Assembly: GCA_025997595.1 (NCBI GenBank)
Contig: BNUU01000006.1
Span: 1 to 64,000, forward strand
Direction of reading: 5' to 3'
Source of the DNA: Spirochaetia bacterium
Lineage (GTDB): Bacteria > Spirochaetota > Spirochaetia > Treponematales > Breznakiellaceae
DNA length: 64,000 nt
Part shown: positions 7,776 through 21,966 of the stretch, piece by piece
How the letters are laid out: the number at the start of each line of letters is the position of its first letter
How positions within the stretch are numbered: position 1 is the first letter of the stretch
Notes under the pieces: model-generated
Databases searched by the model: none
What the model saw: the letters and a program-made list of their open reading frames with translations, nothing else
Told to the model about the DNA's origin: nothing
Translations under genes and position numbers: made by a program

Positions 7776-9470
7776 CTACTCCCACTCAATCGTAGCCGGC
7801 GGCTTGCTTGAGATATCGTAGGTGACCCGTCCTATATCTTTCACCGTATTCGTGATCCGTGTGGATATTTCCAGGAGGTCCTTTGTAGGGAAAGGATAGA
7901 CATCGGCGGTCATGCCGTCGGCGCTGACGATGGCACGAAGCGCGAGGACCCAGCCGTACTTGCGGACATCTCCGGCGACTCCCACGGAACGGATGGGGAG
8001 GAGCACTGCGAAGGCCTGCCAGATTTCATCGTAGAGGCTGACATCCTGCTTATAACTTCCCTCCCGGGCGATAGACGGGGCGCGGCGCCTTTTCAGTTCT
8101 TCTATAAAAACAGCGTCGGCGTCACGGAGGATGTCGCACTTTTCTTTTGTTACTTCGCCGATGATGCGGACCGCGAGGCCGGGACCGGGGAAGGGATGGC
8201 GGCGGACCACCTCTTCATCCACACCGATGATACGGCCCAGGCGGCGCACTTCATCCTTGTAGAGTTTGTCCAGCGGTTCGATGATGCGGCCCAGTTTTCG
8301 TTTGGCGTCCACCAGGGGGCTTCCCACATTGTGGTGGCTTTTGATCAGGTGCGCTTTTTTGCCCACCCCTTTGCCGCTTTCAATTAGGTCTGTGTAGAGG
8401 GTGCCCTGGGCAAGGAAACAGGAATCCGGAAGGCCGAGGCGGGCCACTTCCCGCTCCTGTATGGTAATGAAAAGATCGCCGATGGCCCTGCGCTTGGCCT
8501 CCGGTTCCTCAAGGCCCTTGAGGGCCTCAAGAAATTCTTCTTCGCACTGAATGATGTGAAGGTGCCTGGCGCCGAGTTTTTCCAGGGCGGCCTTTACGGT
8601 TTTGGTTTCGTCCTTCCGCATGAGCCCGGTGTCCATGTACATCAAATGCACCTGATCGCTTTTCAGGGTTTTTAACAGGAGCGCCCCGGCCACCGTGGAA
8701 TCAACGCCACCTGAGATCAGCAGCAGTACCGGGTTATCCCCTACCCGCTTTGCGAGGGATGCACGGACCTCCTCCACGTACTGCTCCATGGTCCACCCGG
8801 CTGCTGCGCCGCAGACGCCGAACACAAAGGCTGAGAGAATCTTGGTCCCCCCTTCGCAGTGGGTTACTTCCGGGTGAAACTGAAGGCCGAAGTAAGGCTT
8901 GGTATCGTGGATCACCACCGCGGGATATCCGGTGTCGCTGATCCCGTATTCGCGGAAACCGTCCGCAAGTGTCGTAAGGGTGTCGCCGTGGCTCATCCAG
9001 GCGGTAAACGATGGGGCAAAACCGGCAAGGAATAGCGCAACCAAATTACTATTCACAGTATTACTGTTTTTAACATCACTGTTCGTAGTGTTACTGTCAT
9101 CAGCATTACTGTTTTTGTTATTAATCTTTACACCGATCCTGCCGTATTCCCGTTTCGGCAATGGCTCCACCTTGCCGCCCTGATCGTGGTTCATGCGCTG
9201 GAGGCCGTAGCAGATCCCCAGCAGGGGGAGGCCGCAGGTGTAGATCTTCTGATCGGGAACGGCCCCTTCTTTGGTGTAGACCGATTCGGGGGAACCGGAA
9301 AGGATGATACCGCGAACTTTGTCGGGGCCCTTACCATTGCTGTTGAGAATTTCATCGGTAAGGGGGGTGTCGCCGGGGATGACTTCAGAGTAGACACCCA
9401 TGTCCCGGACGCGGCGGCCGATGAGCTGGGTGGTCTGGCTGCCGAAGTCCAGGACGATTATTTTATCCAT
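7776..9470 (-). CDS. guaA: GMP synthase (glutamine-hydrolysing)
   Basis: Converts XMP, ATP and glutamine to GMP in the cytoplasm. The 564-residue protein has the class I glutaminase domain first, with nucleophile Cys87 in GICYGL and His199/Glu201 in HPEVTH. The PP-loop ATP site SGGVDS is at 253-258, followed by the dimerisation domain ending in KPPATIEWE. Residues about 118-143 are an Asn/Ser/Asp-rich insert encoded by imperfect 12-base units; I do not know it from other GuaA proteins, and it adds length to the usual 510-525 residues. The ATG overlaps the purA stop by one base and the cyclase gene follows 4 bp downstream, so the order is purA-guaA-cyclase. Confidence 0.97.
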   Translation of the reverse strand: MDKIIVLDFGSQTTQLIGRRVRDMGVYSEVIPGDTPLTDEILNSNGKGPDKVRGIILSGSPESVYTKEGAVPDQKIYTCGLPLLGICYGLQRMNHDQGGKVEPLPKREYGRIGVKINNKNSNADDSNTTNSDVKNSNTVNSNLVALFLAGFAPSFTAWMSHGDTLTTLADGFREYGISDTGYPAVVIHDTKPYFGLQFHPEVTHCEGGTKILSAFVFGVCGAAAGWTMEQYVEEVRASLAKRVGDNPVLLLISGGVDSTVAGALLLKTLKSDQVHLMYMDTGLMRKDETKTVKAALEKLGARHLHIIQCEEEFLEALKGLEEPEAKRRAIGDLFITIQEREVARLGLPDSCFLAQGTLYTDLIESGKGVGKKAHLIKSHHNVGSPLVDAKRKLGRIIEPLDKLYKDEVRRLGRIIGVDEEVVRRHPFPGPGLAVRIIGEVTKEKCDILRDADAVFIEELKRRRAPSIAREGSYKQDVSLYDEIWQAFAVLLPIRSVGVAGDVRKYGWVLALRAIVSADGMTADVYPFPTKDLLEISTRITNTVKDIGRVTYDISSKPPATIEWE

Positions 9471-10696
9471 TACTTTGTCCAGGGGCTTTTGCGAATAATA
9501 GTTGCCTTGCGGTCATAACCCACGGAAACAATGTCGATGGGGGTCTCGCAGAACCGCTCAATAAACTCGATGTACTCCATGGCCTCCACGGGAAATTCTT
9601 CGTAGGTGAGGGCGTTTGCCAAAGATTTTTTCCAGCCGGGGAAGGAGCGCAGCACCGGCTCGGCGTTGTTGAGGTCTTCGATGGAGGCGGGGAAGTTTTC
9701 CACGATTTTGCCGCCGATGCGATAGGCGATGCAGGCCTTGATGTCCGCCAAGGTGTCGTAAACGTCAAGGTGGGTCATCACCAGTGAATCAATGGAGTTG
9801 GTGAGGCAGGCGTAGCGGAGGGAAACCAGGTCCAGGTAGCCGCAGCGCCGGGGCCGCCCGGTGGTGACCCCGTATTCACGGCCGGTGTCCCGCACAAAAT
9901 GGCAGAGCTCGTCCTCGGAATCGGGATCAAACTCACTGGGCAGGGGACCGTTTCCCACCCGGGTGGAATAGGCCTTGAAGACCCCCAAAACTTTGTCGAT
10001 GGCCCGGGGGCCGATACAGCCGCCCACCGCCGCCCCGGCGGCGCAGGACATGCCGCTTGAAACATAGGGGTAGGTCCCCAGGTCAAGATCGAGGAGGGTC
10101 CCCTGTGCGCCCTCAAAAAGGACCTGGTAGTTTTTACGGTGCATCAAATAAGAAGAAAGGTCGATGGACATGGCCTGCAGTTTTTCAATATAGGGTTCAA
10201 GGAAGTCCCGGTCACCCTTGTCAAGTTCGGCGAGTTTTTCCTTCCAGGAAAGGTCCGCGATGCGGATGCCGTCCCGGTCGCTTTTCATGGAATAGGTGAT
10301 CCCGATACCCCGGCCCGTGGTGCCGATGGGCTTCTTCCGGGCGGCGTCCCGGTCCTTGTCAATCTGGATGTACCGGGGCAGCACGATGTGGGCCCGGTCA
10401 GAAATAAAGACCCGCCCGTCCGTATCGATCCCCCGCTCATTCAGCATGGCGATTTCCTGAAAAAGGGCCACGGGGTCGATCACCATGCCGGCCCCCAGGA
10501 TCACGATCTTGTCGGAATAAAAGACCCCCGAAGGAATCAGGTGCAGGGCGTACTGTTCACCGCCAATCACGATGGTGTGTCCCGCATTGGCGCCCCCGGC
10601 ATAACGGACGATTATCTGGGCCTCATTGGCCAGATAATCAACGATCTTTCCCTTCCCCTCATCACCCCATTGGGCGCCGATTACGACTACTTTCAT
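9470..10696 (-). CDS. purA: Adenylosuccinate synthase
   Basis: Joins IMP and aspartate using GTP to make adenylosuccinate, the first AMP-specific step. The 408-residue protein opens with VVVIGAQWGDEGKGKIVD, the GTP P-loop-like signature with the catalytic Asp. It also has NAGHT (catalytic His), GTTGRGIG and RVGNGPLPSE; the family signature around the IMP site is intact. It is slightly shorter than the usual 425-430 residues. An AGGT-type ribosome site precedes the ATG. The gene lies 17 bp after guaB and overlaps guaA by one base, so the branch to AMP and the branch to GMP are co-expressed. Confidence 0.97.
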   Translation of the reverse strand: MKVVVIGAQWGDEGKGKIVDYLANEAQIIVRYAGGANAGHTIVIGGEQYALHLIPSGVFYSDKIVILGAGMVIDPVALFQEIAMLNERGIDTDGRVFISDRAHIVLPRYIQIDKDRDAARKKPIGTTGRGIGITYSMKSDRDGIRIADLSWKEKLAELDKGDRDFLEPYIEKLQAMSIDLSSYLMHRKNYQVLFEGAQGTLLDLDLGTYPYVSSGMSCAAGAAVGGCIGPRAIDKVLGVFKAYSTRVGNGPLPSEFDPDSEDELCHFVRDTGREYGVTTGRPRRCGYLDLVSLRYACLTNSIDSLVMTHLDVYDTLADIKACIAYRIGGKIVENFPASIEDLNNAEPVLRSFPGWKKSLANALTYEEFPVEAMEYIEFIERFCETPIDIVSVGYDRKATIIRKSPWTK

Positions 10697-10713
10697 CCGA
10701 TACCTGCCTTTGC

Positions 10714-12150
10714 TTAGGACCTGGAATAGTTGGGCGCCTCCTGGGTGATGGACACATCATGGGCATGACTTTCCTTAAGGCCCGCTGCAGTTATCTTACA
10801 GAAATTCCGGTACTTCTTCAACTCGTCTATGGTCCTGCAGCCGCAATAGCCCATGCCCTTCCGCAGCCCCGAAACAAGCTGATTCAGGTATTCCCGCAGT
10901 TCCCCCTTGTAGGGCACCCGGCCTTCGATACCCTCGGGCACCGGGGTTTCGTCCTTGGACATCTGGTAGCGATCCCCGCTGCCATCGGCGATGGCGCCTA
11001 TGCTCCCCATGCCCCGGTATTCCTTGTAGATCCGGCCGTCGAAAATAATTTCACTCCCCGGCGCCTCCTTGAGTCCGGCGAACAAATTTCCGATCATCAC
11101 CGTGCTGGCCCCCGCGCCGATGGCCTTGGTCACATCTCCGGAAAACTTGATCCCCCCGTCGGCGATGACGGGGATACCCGATTTGGCGGCTTCCTCGGCG
11201 CAATCCCACACTGCGGAAAACTGGGGCACCCCGACCCCCGCCACGATCCGGGTGGTACAGATTGATCCCGGCCCAATGCCAACCTTGACCGCATCGGCCC
11301 CGGCATCGATGAGCCTGCGGGTTCCCTCTTTGGAAGCCACGTTCCCGCCGATAACGGGGACATTGAATTTCGACTTGATCCCCCGCACCGCATCCATCAC
11401 ATTTTTTGAATCACCATGGGCGGTGTCCAGGACCACAAAATCGATCTTCGCATTTTGAAGAAGGGGCATACGTACCGGATAATCCTGGGGAGAAACCGCC
11501 GCTCCAACAATAAGCCGGCCCTGTTTGTCCGTGGCGGCCTGGGGGAAGCTGGCATGTTTTTCCATATCCTTTACGGTGATAAGCCCCGTGAGGCGGCCGT
11601 TGCCGTCCACCACGGGAAGCTTTTCGATCCGGTGCCTGCCGAATTTTTCACGGGCACTGGAAACCGATGGGGTCCCCTGCTCGGTCACGGGATCTTTGGT
11701 CATTACATCCCGCACAGCGATGCTATCATCCTGACAGAACTTCAGATCCCGGCTGGTGATGATCCCCACCAAGATTCCATCCTTGTTCAACACCGGCATC
11801 CCCGAAAAATTGTAACGATCCCGAAGGTTCTTCACGTCCCTTACCAAAGCGTCATCTGTCACGGTGATCGGAGAATCAATAATCCAGTTGAGGTAGCGTT
11901 TCACATTTCCTGCCTGCCGCGCCTGCTCCTCGGGACTGAGGTTCCGGTGGATCACCCCCGCGCCCCCTTCCAGCGCAATGGCGATGGCAAGTTTTTCCTC
12001 GGTAACCGTATCCATGGCTGCGGAAATAATCGGCACATTCAGGTACACCCCGGTGCAGAGCATTGTTTTAACATCGCACTCCCTGGGGAGGATGTCAGAA
12101 TAACCCGGCAGTAAAAGCACGTCATCGTAAGATAAAGCTTCGGTAAACAT
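10714..12150 (-). CDS. guaB: IMP dehydrogenase
   Basis: Oxidises IMP to XMP with NAD, the committing step to GMP. The 478-residue protein has a TIM barrel split by two CBS domains (about 92-202) and the active-site loop GPGSICTTR with the nucleophile Cys298. DGGIKFSGD and YRGMGS bind phosphate, as in the family. The ATG is preceded by AAGGAG seven bases upstream. It is the first of three closely spaced genes (guaB-purA-guaA). The 125 bp between purB and guaB holds a hairpin-forming repeat (12192-12263), so guaB probably has its own control; I saw no convincing purine riboswitch there. Confidence 0.97.
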   Translation of the reverse strand: MFTEALSYDDVLLLPGYSDILPRECDVKTMLCTGVYLNVPIISAAMDTVTEEKLAIAIALEGGAGVIHRNLSPEEQARQAGNVKRYLNWIIDSPITVTDDALVRDVKNLRDRYNFSGMPVLNKDGILVGIITSRDLKFCQDDSIAVRDVMTKDPVTEQGTPSVSSAREKFGRHRIEKLPVVDGNGRLTGLITVKDMEKHASFPQAATDKQGRLIVGAAVSPQDYPVRMPLLQNAKIDFVVLDTAHGDSKNVMDAVRGIKSKFNVPVIGGNVASKEGTRRLIDAGADAVKVGIGPGSICTTRIVAGVGVPQFSAVWDCAEEAAKSGIPVIADGGIKFSGDVTKAIGAGASTVMIGNLFAGLKEAPGSEIIFDGRIYKEYRGMGSIGAIADGSGDRYQMSKDETPVPEGIEGRVPYKGELREYLNQLVSGLRKGMGYCGCRTIDELKKYRNFCKITAAGLKESHAHDVSITQEAPNYSRS

Positions 12151-12191
12151 ATTATAACTCCTTCTAATTACTAATAATTAAGATTAATATT

Positions 12192-12263
12192 AACCACAGA
12201 GGGCACAGAGGAAGATTAAAAATTCTCTGTGTCCTCTGTGCCTCCTCTGCGTTCTCTGTGGTT
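12192..12263. repeat. Palindromic ACCACAGAGG-type intergenic repeat
   Basis: The element has perfect 10-bp ends, AACCACAGAG at 12192-12201 and CTCTGTGGTT at 12254-12263. Internally it has several direct copies of CACAGAGG/CCTCTGTG, so the whole 72 bp can fold into a long imperfect hairpin. It lies between the end of purB and the start of guaB. From memory, repeats built from this motif recur in several bacterial genomes; their function is unclear. It may act as a transcript end or spacer here. Confidence 0.75.
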
Positions 12264-12275
12264 GATCTTCTCTCT

Positions 12276-13754
12276 TCATTTCTTCTGCATTAAGACCCGG
12301 TATTTTACAGCAAGGGCCTTCGCCTTCTTTACCGCAAGCCCGTTGTACTGTTCCGGTTTTTCAAACCATGAAAGGGCATCCGTAGCATTACTAACCAGTC
12401 CCAGTTCCGCCATCTTTTTTCCGATGCGGGAAAGGACTTCACTTTCGGCGGAAAGGGCCGCAGCAAAACTGAGGTTTTCTTTTTCAGCTTTCAGCGTAAT
12501 CTTTCTGATTACCTCGTGGGCATCGGAGACGCCGCTTTCCGCCAGCAGTATATATGCGGGCTCCGCCAATACACCGCCGCTGATGCCGCCGGAACTTCCG
12601 GCGGAGCTCCCCCCGGATGCGTCACCCCGCAGATTTTTCAGGAGCCGCTCACGATCCGCGCCGAGTCCTTCGATGACCCCGGACATACGGCTTATGGCAA
12701 GGCAGAAACCGGCCACATAGTCGGCGATGAAACGCTGGCTTGCGGAATTGGAAAGGTCCCGCTGGTGTTCGCTTATCTGGTCCATGAAGAAAGTCGTCAC
12801 CCGGGGCATGAATGCCTTCCAGAGGCTTTTGACGTGCTCCGAATTCCAGGGGTTTCGTTTTTGGGGCATGGTGGATGAGCCCACCTGATCCGCCGCGAAG
12901 CCTTCCCGCAGTTCCCCGATTTCACTGCGCTGCAAATTGCGGAGGTCGTCGGCAAGGTTGGCGATGATCCCAAAGGCCACGTTGAATTCCAACAGCAACC
13001 GCAGAAGGTATTCAGGCTCCACCAGTTGGGTGGAATGTTCCGAGGGCTCAAGGCCCAATTCGGCAAGGTAGAGCCGTTCCAGTTCTTCCGGGTCCTTGAC
13101 GATCATGCTGGTGGCGTTGTAGGCCCCTACCGCCCCGGCGAGCTTTCCCTTGAGCTCTGCCACAAGGCGCTCGATCTCCAGGATCGACTTCCCCAGCCGG
13201 GAAACGTATTCCGCAATGGCAAAGCCCACGGTGATGGGCACCGCATGCTGGCCGTGGGTGCGGCCCACCTGCGGAGTGGCCGCCTCTTTTTCGGCAAAGT
13301 TGCAGAGGAGGATTTCCAGCTTTTTGAGATGGGGCAATACCACTTCACGGGTCACCCCCCGGATGCGGTACGAAAGGCTGGTATCCAGAATGTCCACGCT
13401 GGTTGCCCCCAGGTGCACCAGGGGGGCGGTTTCCACGGGGACCTTCCGTTTGATCACATTCACCAGTGCCCGGATATTGTGCCGGGTCTTTTCTTCCTCC
13501 GCGTAAACCTCCGCCGGATCAACCGCAGCAACGGCTTTTTCAAGCTCCGCCTTGAGGGCCGGTGTCAACGTACCCCGGACACTGAGGTGGGCGATCATCA
13601 GGGCGATCTCCGCCCTGACACAGGCCGCCACCGAGGCTTCCTCGGAGATCCAGGGAACCAGGGAATCAAAGAGGGCTTCTTCAGAAATTGAATACCGGTG
13701 ATCGATGGGGGAGATATTGCGGAAAATGTTACGAGACGCTATTGAGGCTTCCAT
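12276..13754 (-). CDS. purB: Adenylosuccinate lyase
   Basis: Cleaves adenylosuccinate to AMP and SAICAR to AICAR, serving both salvage and de novo purine synthesis. The 492-residue protein (from the ATG) has the superfamily signature SSTMPQKRNPWNSEH, GRTHGQHAVPITVG with the catalytic His, and LGATSVDILDT. It belongs to the fumarase/aspartase fold and should be a tetramer. Residues about 380-396 are an extra Gly/Ser stretch (GGSSAGSSGG) encoded by the palindrome CCGCCGGAA-c-TTCCGGCGG at 12586-12604, probably an in-frame micro-insertion in a loop. A GTG five codons upstream is possible, but I chose the ATG because a promoter-like sequence ends just before it. Confidence 0.95.
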   Translation of the reverse strand: MEASIASRNIFRNISPIDHRYSISEEALFDSLVPWISEEASVAACVRAEIALMIAHLSVRGTLTPALKAELEKAVAAVDPAEVYAEEEKTRHNIRALVNVIKRKVPVETAPLVHLGATSVDILDTSLSYRIRGVTREVVLPHLKKLEILLCNFAEKEAATPQVGRTHGQHAVPITVGFAIAEYVSRLGKSILEIERLVAELKGKLAGAVGAYNATSMIVKDPEELERLYLAELGLEPSEHSTQLVEPEYLLRLLLEFNVAFGIIANLADDLRNLQRSEIGELREGFAADQVGSSTMPQKRNPWNSEHVKSLWKAFMPRVTTFFMDQISEHQRDLSNSASQRFIADYVAGFCLAISRMSGVIEGLGADRERLLKNLRGDASGGSSAGSSGGISGGVLAEPAYILLAESGVSDAHEVIRKITLKAEKENLSFAAALSAESEVLSRIGKKMAELGLVSNATDALSWFEKPEQYNGLAVKKAKALAVKYRVLMQKK

Positions 13755-13759
13755 GTTCA

Positions 13760-13789
13760 ATACTGACACAAAGGCCGGCTAAATGTCAA
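13760..13789 (-). promoter_or_regulatory. Candidate purB promoter, very short leader
   Basis: TTGACA at 13784-13789 and CAGTAT at 13760-13765 are 18 bp apart. The likely start falls within a few bases of the purB ATG at 13754, and no ribosome-binding site is visible, so the mRNA may be leaderless. The minus-10 box is weak (3 of 6). Confidence 0.4.
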
Positions 13790-13796
13790 GCTCTTA

Positions 13797-14444
13797 TCAT
13801 TCCACCGGCGTTTTAAAAAGCGCAGTGAAAAGCTTGTCCCGGTTGATGTGGTACACGTAACGGAGGTGACATCCCAAATGGCCCGCGTCCATGCACCCTG
13901 GCCCCCATCGGCCAGTGATGGGTGTTGCCCCCAGCCAGATAATTACGATACGATCTTTTATTTCAGGCTTTATGAGCAGCGCCGACGCAACATTGGTGAT
14001 GGTACCGATGGCGATCACATAGAGGGGGTTATCTTCAGAATAATGCATAGCCAGTCCCGCAAGGTTCCGGGCCGCAGAGGAATCCGCCGTTTCTGTCTCC
14101 GATGACAGGAATGCTGTTGAACCTTTTTTCACCAGCGATTTAAGATCGTCCCGCTTTAAGAGTAGACTTGTTCAATAACTGAAGTTATTGAACAACTTTA
14201 GTGAAAGGGCCCGGATAATTTCTTCATAGCTTTTCTCCATACCATCACCGGGGTCGGATGATTTCTTGTTGAAAAAAGGCGCGGTATGAATTGCCTTTAG
14301 CCTGAGCTTCCCGCCGGATTTGACAAGAAAAGACAAGGCGGATTGATCATCAATCTCGTTGTAGGTATCCGTGTCCAACACCACATCAACCACACCGGCG
14401 GGTTTGCGGAGCCACTGCAATAAACCTTCATTACCCTGCTCCAT
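13797..14444 (-). pseudogene. Nucleoside hydrolase, disrupted
   Basis: The N-terminal piece (14172-14444) has VDVVLDTDTYNEIDDQSAL, the Asp-rich calcium and ribose site of inosine-uridine nucleoside hydrolases. It then runs into an in-frame TGA inside a small hairpin repeat (14165-14199). Downstream in the same frame the protein resumes as KRDDLKSLVKKGSTAFL and continues through YVIAIGTITNVASALL. It next jumps from WLGAT directly to a normal-looking family C-terminus (RYVYHINRDKLFTALF), so roughly 130 central residues are missing. Two lesions, one insertion and one deletion, make this a clear pseudogene. The intact homologue at 30870-31790 is only about 30-45% similar by eye, so this is not a recent copy of it. 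Confidence 0.85.
14165..14199. repeat. Small hairpin repeat (GACTTGTTC family) inserted in a gene
   Basis: A 13-bp perfect stem, TTGTTCAATAACT at 14168-14180 and AGTTATTGAACAA at 14183-14195, with a 2-base loop. GACTTGTTC lies at one edge. The same terminal motif occurs in hairpins at 40664, 44381, 44485 and 61551. The flanking CTA on both sides (reverse strand) could be a short target duplication. Confidence 0.75.
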
Positions 14445-14535
14445 TTTGATTCTCCCTATCTTATACTATCACATTGAAGAATAAAATTCTTTGCCGCAGT
14501 CTGTACTGATGCAAAAGCAAAACCTGGTATTCTGT

Positions 14536-14569
14536 AAAAGGCAAATTGTCTAATTTGGTTTTGCCTTTT
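14536..14569 (-). terminator. Possible terminator downstream of the CRISPR array
   Basis: AAAAGGCAAA (14536-14545) pairs with TTTGCCTTTT (14560-14569) across a 14-base loop. On the minus strand the right arm ends in TTTT, about 110 bp past the last repeat in the direction of array transcription. The stem is GC-poor. The rest of 14445-14678 shows no gene. Confidence 0.3.
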
Positions 14570-14678
14570 CGACAGACTTCTTGGTTTGGTCAAACATCTT
14601 AGTCAAACAAAGCCGCTTCCCAGATTTATTCCAAGAAATTATATAATCCACACTTGCGGATTCCAAGTCAGGTAAACT

Positions 14679-20390
<5,712 letters not shown>

Positions 20391-20606
20391 TTACATAACA
20401 CTATATCCTTATCATACAACAAGTTAAAGCCCCATATTTGCGAACACCTGTATAATAGGTGTAAAAATACTCAAATTTCCCTTCTCTAACTTGTCAAAGA
20501 CCTATCCCGTAAGGAGTTACAGTTTCCGCGAACCTGCCGGGGTATTCTGTGCCATTAGGGTTCGCAAAAATAGAAGACAGCCTGCAAAAGGCTGAAATGA
20601 GAGGAT
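20391..20606 (-). promoter_or_regulatory. CRISPR leader
   Basis: A 216-bp AT-rich stretch without genes between the cas2 stop and the first repeat. It contains the dyad ACACCT-N7-AGGTGT at 20444-20462 and a second pair GCGAACC (20528-20534) / GGTTCGC (20559-20565). A TTGACA on the minus strand near 20490 is 34 bp from a TATTAT, too far for one promoter, so the array promoter is not resolved. The dyads are candidates for integration-host or adaptation-complex binding or for an end to the cas2 transcript. Confidence 0.75.
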
Positions 20607-20897
20607 TTAGACGATTAATGGACTATCCACATCATAGGAAGGTTTTGCTCCCACGTGCTCTACCCGCCGTTTATAGTTAGCGCCAAGGTAATAATAGCGC
20701 AAACTATCTTTTTTATCATCTATGATCTTTTCAAGGATGTTTTTGAGCTGCACCCACTGAGCCGGATCGATGACGCATTCAAACACCGAATGCTGGACCC
20801 TCTGGCCATAGTTTGTACAGGCCTTTGCCACCTTTCGGAGTCGACCCGGGCCGCCGGGGCTGGTTACCATCACATCGTAGCTCACCAGAACCATCAT
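20607..20897 (-). CDS. cas2: CRISPR-associated endoribonuclease/adaptation protein Cas2
   Basis: A 96-residue protein, the usual size, that dimerises and bridges Cas1 dimers for spacer integration. MMVLVSYDVMVTS carries the ferredoxin-fold first strand with the conserved Asp; SVFECVIDPAQW and YYYLGANYKRRVEH are typical I-C Cas2. The reading frame is open further upstream, but GGAGGTGAGG sits 2-7 bases before the ATG at 20897, which fixes the start. It begins 4 bp after cas1 ends and is the last cas gene before the leader. Confidence 0.96.
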   Translation of the reverse strand: MMVLVSYDVMVTSPGGPGRLRKVAKACTNYGQRVQHSVFECVIDPAQWVQLKNILEKIIDDKKDSLRYYYLGANYKRRVEHVGAKPSYDVDSPLIV

Positions 20898-20901
20898 AGC
20901 C

Positions 20902-21933
20902 TCACCTCCAGAAGAACGGTGGATATCCGTCAATATCACCACGGATATGACGGGCCAGCAAATTTGCCTGAATAAAAAAAAGCAGCCCAATGGGAACCGT
21001 TTCCTCAATATATGGATGAGTCACCTCATCCTGTTTGCGGTTCTGATATTCGGTGAGTACCGTTTTCCGAGTGGCATCATCCATAATTACCGCGCCGCTT
21101 GCTGCTTTGGTGAATCCACTCTTGCCGATTTGACGCCGGTTGATAAGGGAAAGGACAAGCCGATCCGCAATAACCGGACGAAACTCCTCCATGATATCAA
21201 GAGCCAATCCCGGCCGACCGGGCCGGTCCCGGTGAAGGAATCCCACCGCAGGATCAAGGCCGACCGTTTCCAGAGCGGAACGTACATCATGGGCAAGCAG
21301 GGTATAAATAAATGAAAGCAGGGCATTTACCTCGTCCAGGGGCGGCCGCCGGTTACGTTCGGTAAAAACAAAATCGGTTTTCTGTTCAATTATCAAATGA
21401 TTGAATACTTTAAAATATTCCGCCGCCGCCTGTCCCTCAAAACCACGAACCTCATCGGTGCTCTCAGCCTTTGGAATCCGATCCATAATCCGGTCAATCG
21501 CCGTAGAAGCAGCCTTCAATGCTGTTGCATCAACCTTGGCGGCATGATCCCGAATCGTCCGATTCATAACAATCCGGCAGTTTGCCAATTTCCCGCTCAC
21601 TACTTGTGCTGCAATCCGCCGGGTCGCCTCTTCATCATCAGCCATCCGGTACTGACGCCGTCGCAAAAGGACATTCCCGCTCACCGGTCCCCGTACCGAT
21701 GCAAGAAATCGGCCGTGTTCACTTAAAAAAGACACCGCCACATCCCGCTCGGCACAGAATCCAAGCAGAAAGGGTGAACACAGCACATTGCCGAAACATA
21801 CAATACCGCCGATGGTATGAATGGGAATCTGCAACACCTTCTGCTTATCTTTCTCAATCACCACGGTTTCCCCTTCCTGATGAAGATACGCCCCCTGGGA
21901 ACTTACATAAAGGGTATTAAGCAGCTTTCGCAT
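20902..21933 (-). CDS. cas1: CRISPR-associated integrase Cas1 (I-C type)
   Basis: A 343-residue integrase that inserts spacers at the leader end. I chose MRKLLNTLYV, preceded by GGGAG 10 bases upstream, over an ATG six codons earlier because it matches I-C family starts. The metal site is Glu166 (RGFEGQAAAEYF), His234 (VGFLHRDRPGRPGLAL) and Asp246 (ALDIMEEFRP), all intact. The N-terminal beta domain spans about 1-85 and the helical catalytic domain the rest. It lies 33 bp after cas4 and 4 bp before cas2, so the adaptation module appears complete. Confidence 0.97.
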   Translation of the reverse strand: MRKLLNTLYVSSQGAYLHQEGETVVIEKDKQKVLQIPIHTIGGIVCFGNVLCSPFLLGFCAERDVAVSFLSEHGRFLASVRGPVSGNVLLRRRQYRMADDEEATRRIAAQVVSGKLANCRIVMNRTIRDHAAKVDATALKAASTAIDRIMDRIPKAESTDEVRGFEGQAAAEYFKVFNHLIIEQKTDFVFTERNRRPPLDEVNALLSFIYTLLAHDVRSALETVGLDPAVGFLHRDRPGRPGLALDIMEEFRPVIADRLVLSLINRRQIGKSGFTKAASGAVIMDDATRKTVLTEYQNRKQDEVTHPYIEETVPIGLLFFIQANLLARHIRGDIDGYPPFFWR

Positions 21934-21966
21934 TTCCGTTTCTCCCATCATACAAAAACGTAAATT

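Noticed and set aside
12151..12275. Purine riboswitch upstream of guaB
   Set aside because: The conserved junction sequences of purine aptamers are not visible; the structure present is the CACAGAGG-type repeat.
20445..20500. Array promoter made of TTGACA and TATTAT in the leader
   Set aside because: The two boxes are 34 bp apart on the minus strand, twice the normal spacing; the promoter remains unresolved.
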